Assembly (NCBI GenBank): GCA_027483465.1
Contig: JAIXUQ010000041.1
Location: forward strand, 1-50,320
DNA: 50,320 nt
Direction: 5' to 3'
Source: Sphingomonadales bacterium
Lineage (GTDB): Bacteria; Pseudomonadota; Alphaproteobacteria; Sphingomonadales; Sphingomonadaceae
In this document: one piece after another, positions 23,866 to 31,591 of the stretch
Layout: every line of letters starts with the position of its first letter
Numbering within the stretch: position 1 is the first letter of the stretch
Made by a program: the position numbers and the translations under genes
The notes under the pieces: model-generated
Database searches by the model: none
Seen by the model: only the letters and a program-made list of their open reading frames with translations
What the model was told of the DNA's origin: nothing

Positions 23866-25569
23866 TCAGCCGCGCAGCAGGCGGCCAGGCAGCGCGCCAG
23901 TGGGCTCGCCATCGCGATAGGTGATGCAGCCAGCCACCAGCGTGGCGACATAGCCGCTGGCGCGCTGCATCAGGCGGCGGCCGCCAGCCGGCAGATCATG
24001 CACCACCTGCGGCGGATGCAGGCGCAGGCGGGCGGCATCGATCAGATTGAGATCGGCGCGCAGGCCGGGCGCGATCAGGCCGCGATCATGCAGGCCGACC
24101 GCGCGGGCGGTGTCATGGCATTGCGCCTTCACCAGCCGTTCCAGCGGCAGCCGCGCGCCCACCCGGTCCCGCGCCCAGTGGGTGAGCAGGGTGGTGGGGA
24201 AACTGCCATCGCAGATCATGCCCACATGGGCGCCACCATCCGAAAGGCCGGGGATGGCATCAGGGTGGGACAGCATGGCGTGCACCGCATCCAGATCACC
24301 ATCGGCAAAATTCAGGAACGGCACATAGATCATGCCATCCCCGCCATCGCCGCACAGCCATTCGGCCGCCACCTGCTCAAAGGCCACGCCGCGCCGCATC
24401 GCCTCGGCCGCCAGGCTGGTTTCAGGCAGCGGTTCATAACAGGGCGGATCGCCCAGCCGGTACATGTCGCCCCAACGGTGGAGCAGCGCGGTGCCCAGCG
24501 CGTTGCCGGGCGGCGGCGGGTTGGCGATCAGCCGGGCAACAAAGGCCGGATCAGCCAGCGCCGCGGCCTGCCGGGCCGGGCTGGCAGCCTTCAGGGGCTG
24601 CCAATCGGGATGCAGGCTGAACGGGTTGAGCGTGAGATCAAGGCCAAGCAGCACGCCCACCGGCCGCGCGCCCACCTGGGCCTTCATCGGCAGGCCGGCG
24701 GCGGTTGCCTCGCCCAGCAGATCAAGCAGCAGGCGCCAGCCAGCGGGCGCGCGCGGCGATTGCGCCAGGCTGAAGCTCAAGGGCCGGCCCGAGGCCTCGC
24801 ACAGCCGGCGCAGCAGGGCGAATTCGGCAACCGGATCGGCAAAATCGGAAACGAATTGCAGCACGCCCCGGCCGGCCCGGCCCAGCGCCAGGGCAATGCC
24901 CATCAACTCATCCTCGGCCGCGGTGAGCGTGGGTGTCGGCTCCCCATCCGAGGTGCGGTGGTTGAGTGTGCGCGAGGTGGAAAAGCCAATTGCCCCGGCG
25001 TTCACCGCCGCCTCGGCCAGCGCCGCCATCGCGGCGATATCGGCCGGGGTGGCCGGTTCGCGGTTGGCACCCCGTTCGCCCATCACGAACACGCGCAGCG
25101 CCGCGTGTGGCAGCATCAGGCCGATATCGGCATCAAAGGCCCGGCCCGAAAGGCTGTCGAGAAATTCGGGAAAGCTCTGCCAGTTCCACGGCAGCCCCTG
25201 TTTCAGCACCGGAAAGGGCAGATCCTCCACCCCTTCCATCAGGCGGATCAGCCGGTCCTGATCCTGCGGCCGGCAGGGCGCAAAGCCGACGCCGCAATTG
25301 CCGGAGATCACCGTCGTCACCCCGTGCAGCGTCGATGGCTGCAAGTGGCTCTCCCAGGTCGCCTGCCCGTCATAATGGGTGTGGATGTCGACAAAGCCGG
25401 GCGTGACACTGAGGCCGTGGGCATCAAGTTCGCGGGCACCGCGCCCACCCACCACGCCCACCGCCGCGATGCGCCCGCCCGTCACGGCCACATCGCCCAC
25501 GAAGGGCGCGCCGCCGCTGCCATCGATGATGGTGCCGCCGCGGATGACAAGATCATGCTCTGCGCTCAT
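23866..25569 (-). CDS. D-aminoacylase-type amidohydrolase
   Basis: 567 residues from ATG 25569. The N-terminal small beta domain (HDLVIRGGTIIDGSGGAPFV) leads into the metal site PGFVDIHTHYDGQATWE at about 54-70, then HGVTTVISGNCGVGFAPCRP, MLPHAALRVFVMG and SDGGAHVGMICD. These match the N-acyl-D-amino-acid deacylase / D-glutamate deacetylase group of amidohydrolases. The NCGVGFAP stretch holds the bridging Cys known in the family. The exact substrate is not predictable. It lies on the same strand as, and 44 bp downstream of, the PdeM stop, so it could be the last gene of the helicase-pdeM transcript. Confidence 0.9.
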   Translation of the reverse strand: MSAEHDLVIRGGTIIDGSGGAPFVGDVAVTGGRIAAVGVVGGRGARELDAHGLSVTPGFVDIHTHYDGQATWESHLQPSTLHGVTTVISGNCGVGFAPCRPQDQDRLIRLMEGVEDLPFPVLKQGLPWNWQSFPEFLDSLSGRAFDADIGLMLPHAALRVFVMGERGANREPATPADIAAMAALAEAAVNAGAIGFSTSRTLNHRTSDGEPTPTLTAAEDELMGIALALGRAGRGVLQFVSDFADPVAEFALLRRLCEASGRPLSFSLAQSPRAPAGWRLLLDLLGEATAAGLPMKAQVGARPVGVLLGLDLTLNPFSLHPDWQPLKAASPARQAAALADPAFVARLIANPPPPGNALGTALLHRWGDMYRLGDPPCYEPLPETSLAAEAMRRGVAFEQVAAEWLCGDGGDGMIYVPFLNFADGDLDAVHAMLSHPDAIPGLSDGGAHVGMICDGSFPTTLLTHWARDRVGARLPLERLVKAQCHDTARAVGLHDRGLIAPGLRADLNLIDAARLRLHPPQVVHDLPAGGRRLMQRASGYVATLVAGCITYRDGEPTGALPGRLLRG

Positions 25570-25613
25570 GGCCCGAGCCTCCCGCGCCCGCACCCGCCCG
25601 TCAACCTGTTGTT

Positions 25614-26276
25614 TCAGGCCACCGGAAAGCGCAGCAGGCGGCCTCCCTCCAGCACCAGCGCCTCGGCCGGGCCGGCCAGCGCCGCCTTCAATGCCGGATC
25701 GGCCACATCCAGCCCGCCGGTGAAGGCGCCAAAGGCCGGCAGGATCAGCTTGGCCGGGCTGAGCGCAAAGCAGCGCCGGGCGATGTGGCGGCCGCGCTGC
25801 CTGATCACCAGCTTGGGGTGGAAATGGCCGGAAAGCTCAGGGCGCGCATCGCCGCCATCGGCCTCGTGGCGCAGCACGAACGGGCCCAGCCGGGCCTCGC
25901 TCAGCACCCGCCCGCCCAGCGCGGCGGCGGCGTCCTCGTCGTGATTGCCGGTGATCCACCACCAGTCCAGATTGCGCGTCATCAGCATCAGGGCGCTGCG
26001 GGCTTCGGGCAGCAGCCGATCGGGCCCGCCCTGATCGTGAAAACTGTCCCCCAGGCAGATCAGGCGGCGGGCACCGCTGCCCTCCACCGCATCGATCAGC
26101 GCCGCCAGCGTTTCGGCGGTGGCGTGCGGCGGCAGCAGCCAGCCCTTGCGGGCGAAATGGCTGGCCTTTTCCAGATGCAGATCGGCCACCAGCAGGGTCG
26201 CCTCGGCCGGCCAGAACAGGGCGCCGCTGGCCAGCGGCACCAGCGTTTCGCCGGCGAACGAAAAGGCAACATCCAT
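25614..26276 (-). CDS. pdeM: Ligase-associated metallophosphoesterase PdeM
   Basis: 220 residues from ATG 26276. Metallophosphoesterase motifs appear in order: ADLHLEKASHFAR near 32, CLGDSFHDQGG near 81, WITGNHDED near 111 and LSGHFHPKL near 147, giving the dinuclear metal site. The HLEKA form and length fit the PdeM family, which is found beside a Lhr-like helicase, an SNM1-like exonuclease and an ATP-dependent ligase in the 'ligase-associated DNA damage response' set. It begins 31 bp after the helicase stop on the same strand. Nuclease or phosphatase activity on DNA ends is the family inference. Confidence 0.92.
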   Translation of the reverse strand: MDVAFSFAGETLVPLASGALFWPAEATLLVADLHLEKASHFARKGWLLPPHATAETLAALIDAVEGSGARRLICLGDSFHDQGGPDRLLPEARSALMLMTRNLDWWWITGNHDEDAAAALGGRVLSEARLGPFVLRHEADGGDARPELSGHFHPKLVIRQRGRHIARRCFALSPAKLILPAFGAFTGGLDVADPALKAALAGPAEALVLEGGRLLRFPVA

Positions 26277-26307
26277 GGCCGGCTGATGCCCGTTCGCGCC
26301 GCGCCGG

Positions 26308-28740
26308 TCAATCAACCCGCATTGCGTCGGCGATCAGCGCCTCGGCCTCCAGCAGCAGCGCCGAATCGGCCTCCGCCCCCACCCGCTCGCGGCCGATGGT
26401 GAGCAGCGAGGGCACCGCCAGCGGCGTCACATGGGCGCTGCGCACATGGGTGAGGCGGCTGTGCGCCTGTTCCAGCAGATCGGCCAGCCGGGCGATGTCG
26501 GTCAGCTTGCCGCGCGCGTCGGTCCAGGCGGCGGTGAGCAGCAGATGATCGGGCTGGTGCCGGCGCAGCACATCATAGATGAGATCGGCCGAAACGCTCA
26601 TTGCCTTGCCGGATTTCTGCACACCGGGCTGCACCCGCTCGACCAGGCCGCCGATGATCGCCACCTCGCGGAAGGCCCGGCGCAGGAAGGGCGAGGCGGC
26701 CAGCCATTCGGCCAGTTCATCTTCAAGCACGGTGGGATCAAACAGCGGACGCGGATCGTCCACCGGCTCAAGGCTCCAGCACACCATGGCATAGTCCGAT
26801 GCGACAAAGCCCAGCGGCAACAGCCCGGCGCGCTCCATGCGCTGGGTCACCAGCATCCCCAGCGTCTGGTGCGCGGGGTGGCCGGCAAAGCCATAGACCG
26901 CCATGTACCAGCGATCATCGCGGCGGAAGGTTTCGACCAGCACATCATCATGGCCGGGCAGGCGGGAGACGCGGGCCTGCAATTCCAGCCATTCGCGCAC
27001 ATCATCCGGCATGGCGGCCCAGCGCGCGCGATCGTTCATCAGGCCGCGCACCCGGGCCGCAAGCCGGGTGGTCATCGGCATGCGGCCACCGGCATAAACC
27101 GGCACCTTGGGGCTGCCGCGCCCCAGCCGGACATGGATATCGGCACCGTCAAAGCCGGTGACTTCCAGTGTCTGGCCGGCGAACATGAAACTGTCCCCCA
27201 CCCGCAATTGCCCGGCGAAATATTCCTCCACCTGGCCCAGCTTGCGGCCCCGGCTCAGGCCGGGGCGGCCGGGCTTGCCGGTGCCGAACACCACGTTCAT
27301 CGCCACCGCCTCCACGATGGTGCCGCTGTTCATCCGCCATTGCCGGGCAAGCGCGGCCGTGCGCAGCCGGAGCAGGCCATCACGCCCCGGCACCAGCCGC
27401 TGATAGCGTTCATAGGCTTTCAGCGCATAACCGCCGGTGGCGGCGTAATCGAGCACAAGGTCAAAGGCCTCGCGGGTGAGGCCGGCATAGGGCGCGGCGC
27501 TCTTCACCTCGGCATGGAGCGCATCCGGGTGGATCGGCGCCGCCGCCACCAGCCCCACCACATGCTGGGCCAGCACATCCAGCCCGCCGGGGCGGAAGCC
27601 ATCGGGATCAAGCTCGCCGGCCGCCACCGCATCGCGGGCGGCCAGCGCCTCCAGATATTCGAAGCGGTTGCCCGGCACGATCAGGCAGCGGCTGGCTTCG
27701 TCCATGCGGTGATTGGCGCGCCCGGTGCGCTGCAGCAGGCGGCTGGCCCCCTTGGGCGCGCCCATCTGGATGACCAGATCGACATCGCCCCAATCCAGCC
27801 CGAGATCGAGGCTGGCGGTGGCAACGATGGCGCGCAGCCGCCCGGCGGCCATCGCCGCCTCCACCTTGCGCCGCGCCTCGGGGGCCAGGCTGCCGTGGTG
27901 GATGCCGATCGGCAGCGCCTGGTCATTTTCGGCCCAGAGATCGCGGAACACGAGTTCGGCCACGGCGCGGGTGTTGACGAAGACGATGGCCAGCCGGCTG
28001 TTGGCAATCTGCTGCATCACGGCGCGGGCGGCATAGCGGCCGTTGTGGCCGCCCCAGGGGATGCGGTCATCAATCGCCAATATGTCGATCTGCGGGTCCA
28101 CCCCGGCCTCGGCGCGGACGATCTCCACATGGGTGGCATCGGCATCGGGCGCCAGCCAGCCGGCCCAGCCTTCGGGATCGGCGATGGTGGCCGACAGGCC
28201 AACCCGCTGCATGGCCGGGGCCAGTTTCTGCAGCCGTGCGAGACACAGGCTGAGCTGGTCGCCGCGCTTGGTGGTGCCAAAGGCGTGGATTTCATCGATG
28301 ATCACCCGCCGCACCCCGGCCATCATCGCCAGCGATTCGGGCGCGGAGAGGAGATTGGCCAGGCTTTCCGGCGTCGTGAGCAGGATCTGCGGCGGGCGCG
28401 CCTTCTGCCGGGCCTTGCGATCGGCCGGCGTGTCCCCGGTGCGGGTTTCCACCATGATCTCCAGCCCCATTTCGGCGATGGGGGTGAGAAGATTGCGCTG
28501 CACATCCACCGCCAGCGCCTTCAGCGGCGAGATATAGAGCGTGTGCAGCCCGTCGTGCGGGCGGGTGGCAAGATCGGCGAGCGTCGGCAGGAAACCGGCC
28601 AGCGTCTTGCCCGCCCCGGTGGGCGCCGTCAGCAGCGCATGGCGCCCGCGCGCTGCCACATCCAGCATCGCCAGTTGATGCGCGCGCGGCCGCCACCCGC
28701 GGGACGCGAACCATGAAGCGATGACAGGCGGCAGGATCAC
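26308..28740 (-). CDS. Ligase-associated DEXH-box helicase (Lhr-type)
   Basis: 810 residues from GTG 28740. Walker A LTAPTGAGKTLAGF is at 37-50, SPLKALAVDVQRNL at 71-84, DEIH box IIDEIHAFGTTKRG at 147-160, motif III LSATIADPEGWAGWL, and motif VI LQRTGRANHRMDEASR. A winged-helix and Lhr-core C-terminal region follows. It is shorter than full E. coli Lhr and matches the family that travels with PdeM. It is predicted to unwind DNA 3'-5' during repair. It forms an operon with pdeM downstream and is divergent, with a 75-bp gap, from an antitoxin-toxin-exonuclease unit. Confidence 0.94.
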   Translation of the reverse strand: MILPPVIASWFASRGWRPRAHQLAMLDVAARGRHALLTAPTGAGKTLAGFLPTLADLATRPHDGLHTLYISPLKALAVDVQRNLLTPIAEMGLEIMVETRTGDTPADRKARQKARPPQILLTTPESLANLLSAPESLAMMAGVRRVIIDEIHAFGTTKRGDQLSLCLARLQKLAPAMQRVGLSATIADPEGWAGWLAPDADATHVEIVRAEAGVDPQIDILAIDDRIPWGGHNGRYAARAVMQQIANSRLAIVFVNTRAVAELVFRDLWAENDQALPIGIHHGSLAPEARRKVEAAMAAGRLRAIVATASLDLGLDWGDVDLVIQMGAPKGASRLLQRTGRANHRMDEASRCLIVPGNRFEYLEALAARDAVAAGELDPDGFRPGGLDVLAQHVVGLVAAAPIHPDALHAEVKSAAPYAGLTREAFDLVLDYAATGGYALKAYERYQRLVPGRDGLLRLRTAALARQWRMNSGTIVEAVAMNVVFGTGKPGRPGLSRGRKLGQVEEYFAGQLRVGDSFMFAGQTLEVTGFDGADIHVRLGRGSPKVPVYAGGRMPMTTRLAARVRGLMNDRARWAAMPDDVREWLELQARVSRLPGHDDVLVETFRRDDRWYMAVYGFAGHPAHQTLGMLVTQRMERAGLLPLGFVASDYAMVCWSLEPVDDPRPLFDPTVLEDELAEWLAASPFLRRAFREVAIIGGLVERVQPGVQKSGKAMSVSADLIYDVLRRHQPDHLLLTAAWTDARGKLTDIARLADLLEQAHSRLTHVRSAHVTPLAVPSLLTIGRERVGAEADSALLLEAEALIADAMRVD

Positions 28741-28791
28741 ACCGCCAGCCTATAGCCAAGCCGCGCGCGCCGGCCAGTCTGGCGGTGTCGC

Positions 28792-28808
28792 TGATATCGT
28801 GATATCAC
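28792..28808. promoter_or_regulatory. Palindromic operator candidate for the toxin-antitoxin operon
   Basis: TGATATC (28792-28798) and GATATCA (28801-28807) form a perfect inverted repeat around GT; overlapping it, GTGATATCAC (28799-28808) is a 10-bp perfect palindrome. It ends 8 bp before the antitoxin ATG and is AT-rich in a GC-rich setting. Ribbon-helix-helix antitoxins autoregulate by binding such short palindromes, so this is the expected operator. It also lies within the 75-bp gap to the divergent helicase gene, so it could influence that gene too. Confidence 0.6.
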
Positions 28809-28815
28809 ATGCGCC

Positions 28816-29052
28816 ATGGCACAGATTCTGGTCCGCAATCTTGATGAGCATGTGAAAGCCGGCCTCGCCCGCCGCGCCGCCCGCCACGGCCGCAGCCTGG
28901 AGGCCGAAGCGCGGGCGATCCTGGCCGAAGCGGTGGCGCCACCCGAGCAGGGGCTGGCCAGCTATATGCAGGGCCTGTTCGCCGATTGCAGCCTTGAAGA
29001 ACCGATCGCAGAACTCAAGGGGCAGGCGGCGCGGCCGGTCAGCTTTGACTGA
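28816..29052 (+). CDS. Antitoxin, FitA-like ribbon-helix-helix
   Basis: 78 residues. The N-terminal MAQILVRNLDEHVKAGLARR, then HGRSLEAEARAILAEAV (residues 1-41) is the beta-alpha-alpha pattern of Arc/FitA-type RHH DNA-binding proteins. The C-terminal 35 residues, with GLASYMQGLFADC and an acidic stretch, would be the part that wraps the toxin. It precedes and overlaps a PIN-domain gene, the standard VapBC/FitAB order. It probably represses its own operon through the palindrome at 28792-28808. Confidence 0.88.
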   Translation: MAQILVRNLDEHVKAGLARRAARHGRSLEAEARAILAEAVAPPEQGLASYMQGLFADCSLEEPIAELKGQAARPVSFD

Positions 29053-29500
29053 AATTCGCCTGCGGGCACCGGCGGGCTGGTTGCTCGATACCAACATCCT
29101 GTCCGAACTGATGCGGGTGCCATGCGATGCCAATGTTCTGCATTGGATCGACGGGCAACCCGGCCAGCACCTGTTCACCACCGCTGTCACGGTGATGGAA
29201 ATCCGCCATGGCCTGGCACGCCTGCCCGATGGCCAGCGCCGGGCCGGCCTGGAATGGCGCTTTGGCCGGTTGCTGGCCGAACGCTTCACGGCGCGGGTGC
29301 TGGCCTTTGATCAGGCGGCAGCCGAACAGGCCGGGCTGCTGCTGGCAGCGCGGGAAGCCCAGGGCCGGCCGACAGGCGTGCATGACACCATGATCGCCGG
29401 CATCGCTTTGGCAAACCGCATGGGTATCGTGACGCGGAACACGGACGATTTCCACAGCCTTGATGTGCCCGTGCTCAACCCGTTCGATGCCCAATCCTGA
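29045..29500 (+). CDS. PIN-domain toxin, VapC/FitB-like
   Basis: 151 residues if TTG 29045 is the start, which overlaps the antitoxin stop by 8 bp; a TTG at 29081 giving MLDTNILSEL is an alternative, and no ATG is available. All PIN acidic residues are present: Asp15 in WLLDTNILSE, Glu52 in VTVMEIRHG, Asp114 in GVHDTMIAGIA, and Asp134/Asp135 in VTRNTDDFHSL. Family members are Mg-dependent RNases acting on tRNA or rRNA. The 3' end overlaps the repair exonuclease gene by 14 bp, so toxin and exonuclease must share an mRNA or be read from overlapping ones. Confidence 0.88.
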   Translation: MTEIRLRAPAGWLLDTNILSELMRVPCDANVLHWIDGQPGQHLFTTAVTVMEIRHGLARLPDGQRRAGLEWRFGRLLAERFTARVLAFDQAAAEQAGLLLAAREAQGRPTGVHDTMIAGIALANRMGIVTRNTDDFHSLDVPVLNPFDAQS

Positions 29501-30488
29501 CTGGATCCTGCCCCAGCCCCAGGGCCTCTATCTGCCCGGCATCAATGCCTGGATTGATCCGGTGCGCGCTGTTGACCGGGCGATCATCACCCATGGCCAT
29601 GCCGATCATGCCCGCGCCGGCCATGGCGCGGTGCTGGCCACCGCCGAAACGCTGGCGATCATGCACCAGCGCTTTGGGCCACAGGCCGGCGGGCAGCCTC
29701 TGGCCTATGGCAGCCGCCTGGCGCTGGGTGATGGCCTCACCCTGATGCTGCTGCCGGCCGGCCATGTGCTGGGATCGGCGCAGGTGGTGCTGGAAAAGGG
29801 CGGCACCCGCCTGATCATTTCGGGCGATTACAAGCGCCGGGCCGATCCCACCTGCCCGGCCTTTGAACCGCTGGCCTGCGACATCTTCATCACCGAAGCC
29901 ACCTTTGGCCTGCCGGTGTTCCGCCATCCCGATACCGGCGGCGAGGTGGCGCGGCTGCTCGCCACGCTGGCCGCCAATCCCGATCGCTGCGTGGCGGTGG
30001 GCGCCTATGCGCTGGGCAAGGCGCAGCGGCTGATCGCCGAACTGCGCCGTGCCGGCCATGATGCGCCCATCTATCTGCACGGCGCCATGGTGGCGCTGTG
30101 CGCGCTTTATCAGGCGCATGGCGTTGATCTGGGCGATCTGCGCCCCGTGGGCACGCTGAAGGGCGACGCGTTGAAGGGCGCCATCATCATCGCCCCGCCC
30201 TCGGCCCTGGCTGACCGCTGGAGCCGCCGCCTGCCCGATCCGATCACCGCCATGGCCTCGGGCTGGATGCGGGTGCGCCAGCGCGCCGTGCAGCGCGGGG
30301 TGGAATTGCCGCTGATCATCTCCGATCACGCCGATTGGGACGAGTTGACCGGCACCATCGCCCAGCTTGATCCCGGCGAAGTGTGGGTGACGCACGGGCG
30401 CGAGGAGGCGCTGGTGCACTGGTGTGCGCTGCACCAGCGCCGTGCCCGCGCGCTGGCGCTGGTGGGGCGGGAGGATGAAGGGGATTGA
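29487..30488 (+). CDS. Ligase-associated exonuclease, metallo-beta-lactamase fold
   Basis: 333 residues from ATG 29487, inside the toxin's last codons. The metal motif THGHADHARAGH is at 35-46. PAGHVLGSAQVVLEKGGTRL, ISGDYKRRADPTCPAFEPL, ITEATFGLPVF and LIISDHADWDEL follow, giving the SNM1/CPSF-type beta-CASP-like architecture of the exonuclease in the ligase-associated set. It is normally adjacent to an ATP-dependent DNA ligase, but 33 bp downstream here is pyrD. It is separated from helicase and pdeM by the toxin-antitoxin pair and lies on the opposite strand. Confidence 0.93.
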   Translation: MPNPDWILPQPQGLYLPGINAWIDPVRAVDRAIITHGHADHARAGHGAVLATAETLAIMHQRFGPQAGGQPLAYGSRLALGDGLTLMLLPAGHVLGSAQVVLEKGGTRLIISGDYKRRADPTCPAFEPLACDIFITEATFGLPVFRHPDTGGEVARLLATLAANPDRCVAVGAYALGKAQRLIAELRRAGHDAPIYLHGAMVALCALYQAHGVDLGDLRPVGTLKGDALKGAIIIAPPSALADRWSRRLPDPITAMASGWMRVRQRAVQRGVELPLIISDHADWDELTGTIAQLDPGEVWVTHGREEALVHWCALHQRRARALALVGREDEGD

Positions 30489-30521
30489 ACCGCGGCAGCG
30501 GGCCTGCCATGGCCAGCCGCG

Positions 30522-31550
30522 ATGTTTGCCGCCATCCGCCCGCTGCTGTTCGCGCTCGATCCCGAGGTGGCGCACAATCTCACGCTGGCGGCGCTGAAAA
30601 CCGGGCTGGTGCCCGCGGCGCTGGCCGATGATCCGATCCTGGCCACAAGCCTGGCCGGCCTGGCGCTGCCCAACCCGATCGGCCTGGCCGCCGGGTTCGA
30701 CAAGGATGCCGAGGTGCCCGATGCCATGCTGCGGCTGGGTTTCGGCTTTGTCGAATGCGGCAGCGTCTGCCCGCTTGCCCAGCCGGGCAACCCGCGCCCA
30801 CGCCTGTTCCGGCTGGTGGAGGACCGGGCGGTGATCAACCGCTTCGGCTTCAATTCGAAAGGGGTCGAATTTGCCCATGCCCGCCTCACGGCGCGCACCG
30901 GCCGGCCGGGCGTGGTGGGCATCAATCTGGGCGCCAACAAGGACAGTGCGGACCGCACTGGCGATTATGTCGTGGCCTTGCGCGCGCTGGCCCCGCATGC
31001 CTCCTATGTCACGGTCAACATCTCGTCGCCCAACACGCCTGGCCTGCGCGCCCTGCAGGATGGCGCCGCGCTGAATGATCTGATCGCCAGGGTGATGGCG
31101 GCGCGCGGCCGGCTGGCGGTGCCGGTCTTCGTCAAGGTCGCCCCCGATCAGGGCGAGGATGATTGGGCCACCATCGCGCGGGCCTGCATCGATGGCGGCA
31201 TCGACGGCCTGATCGTCTCCAACACCACCGTCTCGCGCCCGGCACTGGCCAGCCGCCATGCCGGCGAAACCGGCGGCCTGTCGGGCGCGCCGTTGAAACC
31301 GCTGGCGCTGGCCGCGCTCCGGCGCTTCCGCGCCGAAACCGGCGGGACGCTGCCGCTGATCGCGGTGGGCGGCATCGCCAGCGGCCAGGATGCCTATGAC
31401 CGCATCCGCGCCGGCGCGGCGGCGGTGCAACTTTATTCGGCGCTGGTGTATGACGGCCCCGGCCTTGTCACCCGCATCAAGACCGATCTGGCCGCACTGC
31501 TGCGCCGCGATGGCTTTGCCAGCGTTGCCGCAGCGGTCGGTGCGGATTAA
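30522..31550 (+). CDS. pyrD: Dihydroorotate dehydrogenase (quinone), class 2
   Basis: 342 residues. The N-terminal amphipathic helix (MFAAIRPLLFALDPEVAHNL) that docks class 2 enzymes on the membrane is present. FMN-barrel motifs follow: NPIGLAAGFDKDAEVPDAM, NRFGFNSKGVE, VGINLGANKDS, VTVNISSPNTPGLRALQ (with the catalytic Ser region), and LPLIAVGGIASGQDAYDRI. It oxidises dihydroorotate to orotate and passes electrons to quinone in pyrimidine synthesis. It stands 33 bp behind the exonuclease and 41 bp before ggt, all on the same strand. Confidence 0.97.
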   Translation: MFAAIRPLLFALDPEVAHNLTLAALKTGLVPAALADDPILATSLAGLALPNPIGLAAGFDKDAEVPDAMLRLGFGFVECGSVCPLAQPGNPRPRLFRLVEDRAVINRFGFNSKGVEFAHARLTARTGRPGVVGINLGANKDSADRTGDYVVALRALAPHASYVTVNISSPNTPGLRALQDGAALNDLIARVMAARGRLAVPVFVKVAPDQGEDDWATIARACIDGGIDGLIVSNTTVSRPALASRHAGETGGLSGAPLKPLALAALRRFRAETGGTLPLIAVGGIASGQDAYDRIRAGAAAVQLYSALVYDGPGLVTRIKTDLAALLRRDGFASVAAAVGAD

Positions 31551-31591
31551 CCACTTTTCACCAGCGCAAATCGGCCTAAGGTGCCAGCCCC

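Noticed and set aside
26431-28716. 761-codon plus-strand open frame opposite the helicase
   Set aside because: Its length is explained by lack of stop codons in GC-rich antisense; the helicase has all its motifs on the other strand.
29460-29486. Earlier start for the exonuclease
   Set aside because: It would add nine residues without similarity and deepen the overlap with the toxin; ATG 29487 gives the normal family N-terminus.
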